Assembly: GCA_955652345.1 (NCBI GenBank)
Contig: CATPBV010000065.1
Span: 1-5,378 of the forward strand
Reading direction: 5' to 3'
DNA: 5,378 nt
DNA from: an uncultured Solirubrobacteraceae bacterium
GTDB taxonomy: Bacteria > Actinomycetota > Thermoleophilia > Solirubrobacterales > Solirubrobacteraceae
Shown: positions 1 through 5,278 of the stretch, one piece after another
How the letters are laid out: every line of letters starts with the position of its first letter
Position numbering within the stretch: position 1 is the first letter of the stretch
The notes under the pieces: generated by a model
Told to the model about the DNA's origin: nothing
The model's database searches: none
The model's input: only the letters and a program-made list of their open reading frames with translations
Position numbers and translations under genes: made by a program

Positions 1-444
1 GCCGACGTGATTGCCGACGTGTTCCTGACCGCATGGCGGCGGCTCGACGACGTTCCGCCCGGAGAGCAGACGCGTCTGTGGTTGTTCGGCGTGGCGCGCC
101 GCGCGCTCGCCAACCACCACCGAGGCCAGCGGCGCAGATCGACGCTCGGCGATCGGCTGCGCGCCGATCTGGCACTGACTCACCCCACCCACGAACACAC
201 CGGCGAGCTCGCGCACGTCGCAGCCGCGTTCCGCAGCCTGTCGGACACCGATCGGGAGCTGATCGCGCTGGCGGGCTGGGAGGGCCTCGAGCCGCGAGAG
301 ATCGCAGTGGTCCTCGGCTGCTCGCGGAACGCCGCGCGCATCAGGCTTCACCGCGCCCGGCGAGCGTTCGCCGGCCAGCTCGAGCTCACCGAAACCCCGG
401 GGCTACCGGCTCGTCCAGAAGTCGTCAAAGGAGAACTGACGTGA
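1..444 (+). CDS. ECF-type RNA polymerase sigma factor, 5' end cut off
   Basis: This is the C-terminal 147 residues of an extracytoplasmic-function sigma factor, which directs RNA polymerase to a specific promoter set. The frame is open from base 1, so the true start lies outside the window; the GTG at 7 sits inside region 2 and is not the start. Residues 1-46 match late region 2 (ADVFLTAWRRLDDVP, then WLFGVARRALANHHR and a basic stretch). Residues about 47-75 are the linker. Residues about 76-125 are region 4, with LSDTDRELIAL, the helix-turn-helix stretch EIAVVLGCSRNAARIRLHRAR, and a basic end. Roughly 40 N-terminal residues are missing compared with the usual ECF length of 170-190. Its stop overlaps the next start (GTGA, 441-444), so the two proteins are probably translationally coupled. 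The family assignment is firm; the regulon cannot be read from the window. Confidence 0.93.
   Translation, partial: ADVIADVFLTAWRRLDDVPPGEQTRLWLFGVARRALANHHRGQRRRSTLGDRLRADLALTHPTHEHTGELAHVAAAFRSLSDTDRELIALAGWEGLEPREIAVVLGCSRNAARIRLHRARRAFAGQLELTETPGLPARPEVVKGELT
427..433 (+). promoter_or_regulatory. Shine-Dalgarno site for the membrane protein gene
   Basis: AAAGGAG lies inside the end of the sigma factor gene, 7 nt before the GTG at 441. It fixes the start of the downstream gene at 441 rather than at any of the earlier in-frame start codons, which lie well inside the sigma factor gene. Confidence 0.8.
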
Positions 445-1295
445 ACCAGATCAGCCGAATCTGCCCAATCTCAGACGACGAGGCAGCCGCCGCGGTGAGC
501 CGCGAGGCGCTCGACGACCTCGCGGACCGGATCATGGCGATTCCCGTCAGCAGCGCTCGGGGGCGCGCTCGCCGGGTCAGCCGGAGGCGATGGCTCCCTG
601 CGTCCGCGCTCGCCGCCGCCCTCGCTGCTGGACTCCTGCTCATCAGCTCGGTTGGCAACCCCGGCGGCGGGCTCGGGCCGGGCAACGCCGCAGCGCTGTC
701 GTTCACGAAGCGTGGCGGCTTCATCGAAGTCATCGTCCGAAACCCGGTGGCAGATCCCGCCCGCTACCGGGCTGAGTTTGCGGCGCACGACCTGAACGTG
801 AGGCTGCATCTGGTCCCGGCGTCGCCGTCGCTTGTCGGCACGCTGGTGTTCTTCTCGTACTTGTCCCGCAACGGCAGCGGCAAAGAGATTCAGCCGATCA
901 CGGCTGTCGGCAGGTGCTCGACCGGCGGTGGAGGCCCAGTCTGTCCGGTCGGCGTCAGGATCCCGATCGGCTACCGTGGCTCAGCGGACATCACGTTTGG
1001 TCGCGCTGCTAGGTCCGGCGAGCTGTATGCGAGCACAACGAATGCGGACGCTCAGGGCGAGGCGATGCATGGCCTGCGATTCCGCGGACGCACGGTCGTA
1101 GCGGTGCTGGCGATGCTGAGAGCCCGCCACGTCACGGTTCCGCAGTACCGAGCCCAGAAGACGAACAGCAGCGATGTGGTTCCACCTGATCGAGTCCCGG
1201 GTTCATGGCACGTCTATGACGCGGTGCCGTGGGCGCCTGGGCAGGTACTCCTGTTCGTCGGCCCAGCCGCATCGCCATCCGCCGGCGCGCCATAG
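441..1295 (+). CDS. Sigma-factor-linked single-pass membrane protein (hypothetical)
   Basis: A 284-residue protein starting at GTG 441, chosen because of the AAAGGAG site and the GTGA overlap with the sigma factor stop. Residues 1-50 are predicted cytoplasmic: an acidic/alanine segment with a possible helix (EALDDLADRIMAIP, 22-35) followed by a very basic stretch (40-50). Residues 52-71 form one hydrophobic membrane helix with Arg on its N-terminal side, so the remaining 210 residues should face outside. The outer domain starts with alternating hydrophobic residues (FIEVIVRNPVADPARYR, 94-110), then LHLVPASPSLVGTLVFF (122-138). It carries two cysteines, C159 and C168, that could form a disulfide. 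Gene order suggests that it senses or restrains the sigma factor. However, no zinc HxxxCxxC anti-sigma motif is present, so an anti-sigma role is only inferred from position. I recall similar proteins beside sigma factors in Thermoleophilia, but no function. Confidence 0.8.
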   Translation: MNQISRICPISDDEAAAAVSREALDDLADRIMAIPVSSARGRARRVSRRRWLPASALAAALAAGLLLISSVGNPGGGLGPGNAAALSFTKRGGFIEVIVRNPVADPARYRAEFAAHDLNVRLHLVPASPSLVGTLVFFSYLSRNGSGKEIQPITAVGRCSTGGGGPVCPVGVRIPIGYRGSADITFGRAARSGELYASTTNADAQGEAMHGLRFRGRTVVAVLAMLRARHVTVPQYRAQKTNSSDVVPPDRVPGSWHVYDAVPWAPGQVLLFVGPAASPSAGAP

Positions 1296-1326
1296 GCGCA
1301 CTGCCCTACGCCCGCACGACCGTGCG
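1287..1326. terminator. Two short hairpins between convergent genes
   Basis: GCGCC-ATA-GGCGC (1287-1299) spans the stop codon of the membrane protein gene. CGCACG-AC-CGTGCG (1313-1326) follows 13 bases later; allowing a real loop it has a 5-bp stem. Neither is followed by a T-run on either strand, so intrinsic termination is uncertain. They may act as transcript 3'-end stabilisers or as Rho-linked terminators for the convergent units. In DNA this GC-rich, short dyads also arise by chance. Confidence 0.25.
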
Positions 1327-1380
1327 ATCGCGTTCGCGCTTGGCCTCATACAGGGCCGCGTCGACAAGCGCTGCCCCCAC
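1306..1380 (-). pseudogene. Relic of the C-terminus of a GGDEF diguanylate cyclase
   Basis: The minus strand reads ALVDAALYEAKRERDRTVVR followed by Ala and a TAG stop (1306-1308). This matches the end of GGDEF domains, where the last helix and strand read roughly aDxALYxAKxxGRNrvv. The DAALYEAK core is a close match, while the usual GRN is replaced by RDR. The frame upstream runs into the ferredoxin gene, with no GGEEF signature, no domain body and no start. It is therefore at most about 20-24 codons left from a lost diguanylate cyclase gene, with no expected activity. The match is short and could be coincidence, but the intact stop and conserved helix favour a real remnant. Confidence 0.5.
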
Positions 1381-1384
1381 CCCA

Positions 1385-1594
1385 CTAGTCCTCGCGGTCA
1401 TCCTCGAGCAGTAGCGCCAGCGTCGGGCACACCTCCACCGCCCGCCGCGCAAGGTCCAGCAGCTCGGGTGGAATCGGCTCATCCTCGATGATCGGAAACC
1501 CCCAGTCATCGAGCCGGATCAGCTCGGGCAGCAGCTCGGCGCACAGGCCATGTGCCTTGCAGGCGATCGGGTTGACGCGCAGGCGGGCGCTCAT
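1385..1594 (-). CDS. Small single-cluster ferredoxin, probably [3Fe-4S]
   Basis: A 69-residue soluble, acidic electron carrier. The motif C12-K-A-H-G-L-C18 plus C56-P57 fits the CxxHxxC(x)nCP pattern of short actinobacterial ferredoxins, best known as partners of cytochromes P450. The position that would carry a fourth cysteine is H15, which points to a [3Fe-4S] cluster, although some relatives may hold a [4Fe-4S] cluster. The start is the ATG at 1594: it overlaps the NuoF-like stop as ATGA (1591-1594) and has AGGA 5 nt upstream. Earlier in-frame codons belong to an antisense-like Arg/Pro-rich extension inside the upstream gene. No P450 gene is in the window, so the likely partners are the NuoF-like protein and the membrane cytochrome made from the same transcript. 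It is the last gene of the operon. The identification as a ferredoxin is firm; cluster type and electron direction are inferred. Confidence 0.92.
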   Translation of the reverse strand: MSARLRVNPIACKAHGLCAELLPELIRLDDWGFPIIEDEPIPPELLDLARRAVEVCPTLALLLEDDRED

Positions 1595-2889
1595 AGCCGT
1601 CCTGCGCTGACGACGGCGGCGGGGCGATCGCGGCCGAGCGGCAGACCGGCCGAGCGAGCGGCACATCCACCGTCGCGGTGGCGTTCGACATCGTCCGCAA
1701 ACACCGACAGCGTGCTCGCGACGAACCGGACTGCTCCATTCGGGTGGTGACATGCGCCGCGGCCCTCGATGTCCCCGACCCAGCGAAGCACCCGGGCCTC
1801 CTCTCCACGCGAGGCGACCCCCTCAGCCAGTGCCGCCACCGAGTCCGCGACCGCCCGCAACCCATGCAGACAGGGCCCACACTGCCCGGCAGACTCCGCG
1901 GCCAGGTAGTCGATCACCCGTGCACTCTCGTGCAGACCACAAGCGCTCTGTCCGAGCGCGATCAGCGCCCCGGACCCAAGCGAGCACCCGACCGTTCGAA
2001 GATCGTCGCGCGCGAGCCGCAGCCCGACCGCGCGTGAGGCGGCGACCCACGTGCCGAAGTAGCCGCCGACGAGCAGAGCTTGCAGGGGCTCGGAGGTGCC
2101 GCCCGCGGCGGCGAGCAGATCGCTGATCGGTGTCCCGAAGGCAAGCTCGTACACGCCGGGTGCCCTGACCGCCCCGGAGATCGTCACCAGTGCCGATCCG
2201 GGGTCGGCGGTCGTCCCTAGCTCGCGAAACCAATGCGCGCCGAAGCGCGCTATCAGCGCGACCTGCGCGAGCGTCTCCGGGTTCTGGATCAATGTCGGGC
2301 GACCCCGGTAGCCGCGTTCGTACGGCCGCGGGGGCACGAACGTGGGAAGCGCCACACCCGCGTTCAGGTAGTGAACGACCGCGCTCTCCTCGCCGGACAC
2401 GTATCCCTGCGGACCACCGACCAGCTGGACCCCGACTGGATCCTGCGCCCGGTCCACGACCGCGCCCTCCAGCGCCCGCAGTGCGCCGCGCTCGTTCCCC
2501 CCCACCATCACGATCACCTCGGGCGCGCCGATCGCGCCGGCAGCAAGAACGGCCCCGTCCAGCACGAGGTGCGGCAGCTTCGAGAGAAGGAGACGATCCT
2601 TCCCGCTCGCGGGCTCCGTCTCGCTGCCATTGACGATCACCGCGCTGGGTCCTCCGCGCGAGCGCCGCTTCACCCCGCATGCGGCCACCGCCGCCATCTT
2701 GCGGGCCGTCGGAAAGTCGCCCCCGCCACGACCGCGTAGCCCGGCATGCGCGACCTCCTCGATCAGCACCTGGCCCGCCATCATCGGTAGCTCCCCATGA
2801 GTCCGCACATGCTCGGCGAGCGTCATCGGCTCGCCACCGGGGTCCAGGCCGGCAAGCAGCCGCGGAAGCAGCCGATCGCCGGCGCTCAC
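1591..2889 (-). CDS. NuoF-like flavoprotein with SLBB and Fe-S domains
   Basis: A 432-residue homologue of the 51-kDa NADH dehydrogenase subunit (NuoF/Nqo1, also HoxF), where FMN takes hydride from NAD(P)H and passes electrons to an Fe-S cluster. Seen in order: a flavin-site glycine loop GLRGRGGGDFPTARK (50-64); VNGSETEPASGKDR (86-99), equivalent to the NADEGEPGTFKDR segment with E90 kept; GYVSGEESAVV (162-172) and RGRPTLIQNPETLA (195-208); an SLBB domain (about 232-280, GAVRAPGVYEL); and an Fe-S region ESAGQCGPC (332-340) with a later C380. The canonical motif is ESCGxCxPC, so the first cluster cysteine is Ala334 here and only three ligands remain. The GTG start at 2889 is chosen for its GGAGG 6 nt upstream, its GTGA overlap with the cytochrome gene, and a length normal for the family. 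No NuoE or other complex I subunit is nearby, so this is not complex I. It probably acts as the cytoplasmic input module of the operon. Confidence 0.9.
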   Translation of the reverse strand: MSAGDRLLPRLLAGLDPGGEPMTLAEHVRTHGELPMMAGQVLIEEVAHAGLRGRGGGDFPTARKMAAVAACGVKRRSRGGPSAVIVNGSETEPASGKDRLLLSKLPHLVLDGAVLAAGAIGAPEVIVMVGGNERGALRALEGAVVDRAQDPVGVQLVGGPQGYVSGEESAVVHYLNAGVALPTFVPPRPYERGYRGRPTLIQNPETLAQVALIARFGAHWFRELGTTADPGSALVTISGAVRAPGVYELAFGTPISDLLAAAGGTSEPLQALLVGGYFGTWVAASRAVGLRLARDDLRTVGCSLGSGALIALGQSACGLHESARVIDYLAAESAGQCGPCLHGLRAVADSVAALAEGVASRGEEARVLRWVGDIEGRGACHHPNGAVRFVASTLSVFADDVERHRDGGCAARSAGLPLGRDRPAAVVSAGRL

Positions 2890-3986
2890 CGCGCGCCTCC
2901 GCCCACGTTCGAACCCGACAGGGTGCCAGTCACAGCTCCGGTGTTCTGGTCGATATTGAGACTCGCCTGGAGGTTCAACACCGACCCCGACGCGTCCCTC
3001 ACGCGTGCGACCAGCCGTTGACCGTTGAGCGTGACGACGCGTCCCTGGGCGACGGAGGTCAGACCCCCGGCGATCAGGTCGACCTGGCTGCCGGTCATCG
3101 ACACCCCGCCCGCGGCGTCGGGCGCGCCCCCGAGCCGGATCCGCAGGAGCCCACGCGCGCCGCCCCCGACCCGCAGCGCCAGATTGACGATCGCGCCGCC
3201 CGCGACCTGCGTCTGCGTCATCGTGCCAATCAGCGAGGCGGTGAAAGGCGCTTTGAGAGTGTCCGGTCCGACCCGGGCGGGCACCACTGCCCGGGCCGAG
3301 ACGATCCTTCGCGGCAGCAGCGAGGACGGCGTACCGGCCCGTCGCGCCCAGCCATGCTGAAGCGGTCCGAGAAACGTGAAGATCGCAAGCCCGACCGGGG
3401 TGAGGACGAGCAGGGCTGCGCCGGGCGCGCGGAACTCCCCCTGGGTGCGAGCCAGGCGAGCCCCGACCGCGATCAGCACTGCCGCGACGCACGCAACGGT
3501 CACCAACAGCATCCACCAGGCCTTGACATCCGACCCGGTTCCGAGGCCGTGCAACACCGCCACCGGCCAGCTCGCGTAGGCGAGCCAATGGACGGCGCGC
3601 CATGCGCGATAGCCGAGCCGGCGGCGAACGAGGCTCGTGATCACGAGTGCGAGCACGAGGTCGAACGCGAGCGCGCCGAGCCCCATCCACAACGGGCGGT
3701 ACGTGGAGACCAGTGGGACCACGGCGTCGATCAACTTGATAGGCGCGAAGCTGTCGACCACGCTCGTGACGATGTGCACGGCGAGAACCGCGAGGACCAG
3801 CAGCGAGACGTCGCGATGAAGCGCATCGATCGTGAATCGCGGCCAGCGAGGCGCCGCCGTGAAGCGCATCGACCCGAGCACGCCGAGCACGACGCTTGCG
3901 GTCAGCAGCACCTGAGCCACGACACCGGTGCCGCGGGACAGGTACCAGTAGGCGCTCGGGCCCGCCGCAGCGAGCAGCGGGCTCAT
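2886..3986 (-). CDS. Ferric-reductase-like di-heme membrane cytochrome with extra outer domain
   Basis: A 366-residue protein with six hydrophobic segments at about 20-38, 57-77, 100-120, 132-148, 156-175 and 188-207. Two pairs of histidines, H57/H71 (14 apart) and H133/H146 (13 apart), have the spacing of the two stacked b-hemes in the ferric-reductase-like transmembrane domain (as in FRE, NOX and YedZ/MsrQ relatives). Arg-rich loops after TM1, TM3 and TM5 place both the N- and C-termini outside. The usual FAD and NAD(P)H domains are absent. Instead residues about 240-366 form a beta-rich domain that I cannot assign, rich in Gly/Ser/Thr and ending near a Gly-rich tail. The start ATG at 3986 overlaps the ApbE stop as ATGA, with GGAG 10 nt upstream. 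Its role is probably electron transfer across the membrane, fed by the NuoF-like protein and ferredoxin encoded downstream. The natural outer acceptor is unknown; iron is one possibility only. Confidence 0.87.
   Translation of the reverse strand: MSPLLAAAGPSAYWYLSRGTGVVAQVLLTASVVLGVLGSMRFTAAPRWPRFTIDALHRDVSLLVLAVLAVHIVTSVVDSFAPIKLIDAVVPLVSTYRPLWMGLGALAFDLVLALVITSLVRRRLGYRAWRAVHWLAYASWPVAVLHGLGTGSDVKAWWMLLVTVACVAAVLIAVGARLARTQGEFRAPGAALLVLTPVGLAIFTFLGPLQHGWARRAGTPSSLLPRRIVSARAVVPARVGPDTLKAPFTASLIGTMTQTQVAGGAIVNLALRVGGGARGLLRIRLGGAPDAAGGVSMTGSQVDLIAGGLTSVAQGRVVTLNGQRLVARVRDASGSVLNLQASLNIDQNTGAVTGTLSGSNVGGGAR
2896..2900 (-). promoter_or_regulatory. Shine-Dalgarno site for the NuoF-like gene
   Basis: GGAGG on the minus strand lies within the last codons of the cytochrome gene, 6 nt before the GTG at 2889-2887. 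It decides for this GTG over the in-frame ATG 21 codons later (2826), and over the much longer open frame running upstream. Confidence 0.8.
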
Positions 3987-4921
3987 GACAGGTCGTCTCC
4001 GTCCGTCGGCCAGCCGGCAAGGTGCGCAGCGCTTCCGTCGACGCTCACCAGCCTGGCCGGGAGACCCAGCGACTCGAGCCATGACACGGCGCGCTCGCCA
4101 CGGACGATCGCCGCCGTGCTCGCGATGTTCGCGTCCAGGCAGGTGGCGGCGGCGACCGTCACGGTGCGCCACGGACCGCGTGCCGAGCCGCCGGTCGCCG
4201 GGTTCACGAGATGGTGAGCTGAGCCGGATGACGTCGCCCACCGGCGAACCGTCGTGCTTGACGTGGCAAGACCACCGGAGCGCAGCGCGATCCACTGCCC
4301 CGCGGCTGTCGCGGGCGCCCGATGGTCGTCGGTCACGCGGACCCGCCAGCCGTCCTCCGGCGCGTCGCCCGCGATCGCGATGTCGCCACCAAGCGCGACC
4401 AGCACTCCGCAGCCGGTCAGGGCGCTCGCGTCCGCCGCCGCGAGGTCCGCCGCAAGCGCCTTCGCGGTCGCGCCGAGGTCAAGCGTCACGCCCCGCGCGA
4501 CGCACACGGTGCCGGCATCGCGGTCAACTCGAACGGTCTGCCAACCCGGCACCGGGACAAGCGTTATCGGCGGTGCGGTCCGCGCTCCGACAGCCGCGAA
4601 GTCCCTGTCATACCCGAGCGCGATCAAGGCACCGCCGACCGTCGGATCGACGTCTCCGTCGGTCAATCGCGCAGCTCTGAGCGCTTCGCCGACGGCGTCG
4701 AGGAGTAGCGGGCTGGCGTGAACCGGCCGACCCGCAACGGTGTTGACGGCCGTCAGCTCGGAGTCGTCCCTGAAGCGAGAGCAGGCATGATCGATGCGCT
4801 CGACGACACGCTTGACCGCCGCCTCGGCGTCGGCGAGCGTTCGTCTACCGCCGTCCGCCACGCCCAGCGTGGCGGTGCTCCCGAGCGCCGGGAAGCTGAC
4901 CCAACGATCTTCACCCGTCAC
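3983..4921 (-). CDS. apbE: ApbE-like FAD:protein FMN transferase
   Basis: A 312-residue member of the ApbE family, Mg-dependent enzymes that move FMN from FAD onto Ser/Thr of target redox proteins. Family landmarks in order: LGST near the start (13-16), SRFRDDSELTAVN (48-60), DGDVDPTVG (88-96), LDLGATAKALAAD (147-159), LVALGGDIAIAG (174-185), GLATSS (217-222), HHLVNPATGG (236-245; the usual HxxDPxTG has Asn instead of Asp), and LDANIASTAAIV (262-273), whose D263 lies in the metal-binding region. Many ApbE proteins are exported lipoproteins, but this one has no signal peptide or lipobox from its GTG start at 4921. That start is the only reasonable one: an in-frame TGA lies just four codons earlier (4934-4936), with a GGGGAT site in between. 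That TGA is the stop of the preceding membrane protein, which is in the same frame. The downstream cytochrome gene overlaps by ATGA. Its substrate is presumably encoded in the operon, but no canonical FMN-binding domain is visible. Confidence 0.9.
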   Translation of the reverse strand: MTGEDRWVSFPALGSTATLGVADGGRRTLADAEAAVKRVVERIDHACSRFRDDSELTAVNTVAGRPVHASPLLLDAVGEALRAARLTDGDVDPTVGGALIALGYDRDFAAVGARTAPPITLVPVPGWQTVRVDRDAGTVCVARGVTLDLGATAKALAADLAAADASALTGCGVLVALGGDIAIAGDAPEDGWRVRVTDDHRAPATAAGQWIALRSGGLATSSTTVRRWATSSGSAHHLVNPATGGSARGPWRTVTVAAATCLDANIASTAAIVRGERAVSWLESLGLPARLVSVDGSAAHLAGWPTDGDDLS

Positions 4922-4933
4922 GTGGATCCCCGG

Positions 4934-5278
4934 TCAGGAACCGCCCGACACGGCACCGCCGCCGGCGGCCGGGGCGGGGCCGGGAGCCGCAGCCTGCGGG
5001 GCCGCGACACCGGGGGCTTGTGCCGGCCCCTGGAGCCCAAGCTGTCCGGGACCCGCGGCAGGGGGCAGCTGAGGCGCCGCCCGCTGCGAGCTGTAGGCAT
5101 GAGTGGCGGCTCCTGAGCGTCCTGGCGTCACGGCGGAGACAAGTGCGGCGATCCCGGCGGTCAGCGCGGCGGTCGCCGCGATCAGCCAGCGCCGGACGCG
5201 GCCCAGCCGGGCGAGCGCGGCGTCCCGCTGAAGCGCGGCCAGTCGTCGGGGGCTCGTTGCATCGCGTGAGTCAGGCAT
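4934..5278 (-). CDS. Small membrane-anchored protein with Pro/Ala/Gly-rich tail ending VSGGS
   Basis: A 114-residue protein, first gene of the operon. Residues 1-30 are Arg-rich and predicted cytoplasmic. Residues 31-50 are one hydrophobic helix (WLIAATAALTAGIAALVSAV). Residues 52-114 form a low-complexity Pro/Ala/Gly/Gln tail with no cysteines, predicted outside by the positive-inside rule. The last residues, GGGAVSGGS, resemble the flavin attachment motif of ApbE substrates ([S/T]-G-A-[S/T], commonly within AVSGAT) with Gly in place of Ala; the putative acceptor would be S114, the final residue. The start ATG at 5278 has GGAG 5 nt upstream. The stop TGA is followed by C and, four codons later in the same frame, by the ApbE start. 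I know no named family for it. The coding call rests on codon bias, the ribosome site and operon position. A role as flavin carrier or as membrane tether is inferred. Confidence 0.75.
   Translation of the reverse strand: MPDSRDATSPRRLAALQRDAALARLGRVRRWLIAATAALTAGIAALVSAVTPGRSGAATHAYSSQRAAPQLPPAAGPGQLGLQGPAQAPGVAAPQAAAPGPAPAAGGGAVSGGS

Larger units (their letters stand above)
1385..5278 (-). other. Five-gene electron-transfer operon
   Basis: Five minus-strand genes read from 5278 down to 1385 with gaps of 12 nt, then three 4-nt overlaps (3983-3986 ATGA, 2886-2889 GTGA, 1591-1594 ATGA). This arrangement implies one transcript and coupled translation at near-equal levels. The contents are a membrane tail protein, an FMN transferase, a di-heme membrane cytochrome, a NuoF-like flavoprotein and a ferredoxin, i.e. 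all parts of a single electron path from cytoplasm to outside. The pathway itself is inferred; the gene identities and overlaps are seen directly. Confidence 0.8.

Noticed and set aside
33..440. Upstream extension of the membrane protein frame
   Set aside because: It overlaps the sigma factor in another frame and is Arg/Ala/Pro-rich. The ribosome site and GTGA overlap support the start at 441.
1595..1753. N-terminal extension of the ferredoxin
   Set aside because: The added residues are Arg/Pro-rich with scattered cysteines and lie inside the NuoF-like gene. The ATG at 1594 has an SD site and an ATGA overlap, and yields a typical 69-aa ferredoxin.
3000..3300. A flavinylation motif in the outer domain of the cytochrome (SMTGSQ, TLSGSN)
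   Set aside because: Neither has Ser/Thr at the acceptor position after [S/T]-G-x, and there is no FMN_bind domain context.
2890..4020. N-terminal extension of the NuoF-like frame upstream of 2889
   Set aside because: The frame stays open but reads as basic, low-complexity sequence antiparallel to no known domain, inside the cytochrome gene. The GTG at 2889 has a strong GGAGG and gives a normal NuoF-like length.
2679..4217. A 512-codon plus-strand open frame opposite the cytochrome and NuoF-like genes
   Set aside because: Its translation is Arg/Pro/His-rich low-complexity sequence with no domain, and it lies antisense to genes with clear family motifs. Long antisense frames are common at this GC content.
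3983..4921. Pseudogenisation of ApbE because of the Asn in HHLVNPATGG and the missing signal peptide
   Set aside because: The full length and all other family motifs are intact, and the gene is coupled to its neighbours. A single substitution and a cytoplasmic or readthrough form are more likely than decay.
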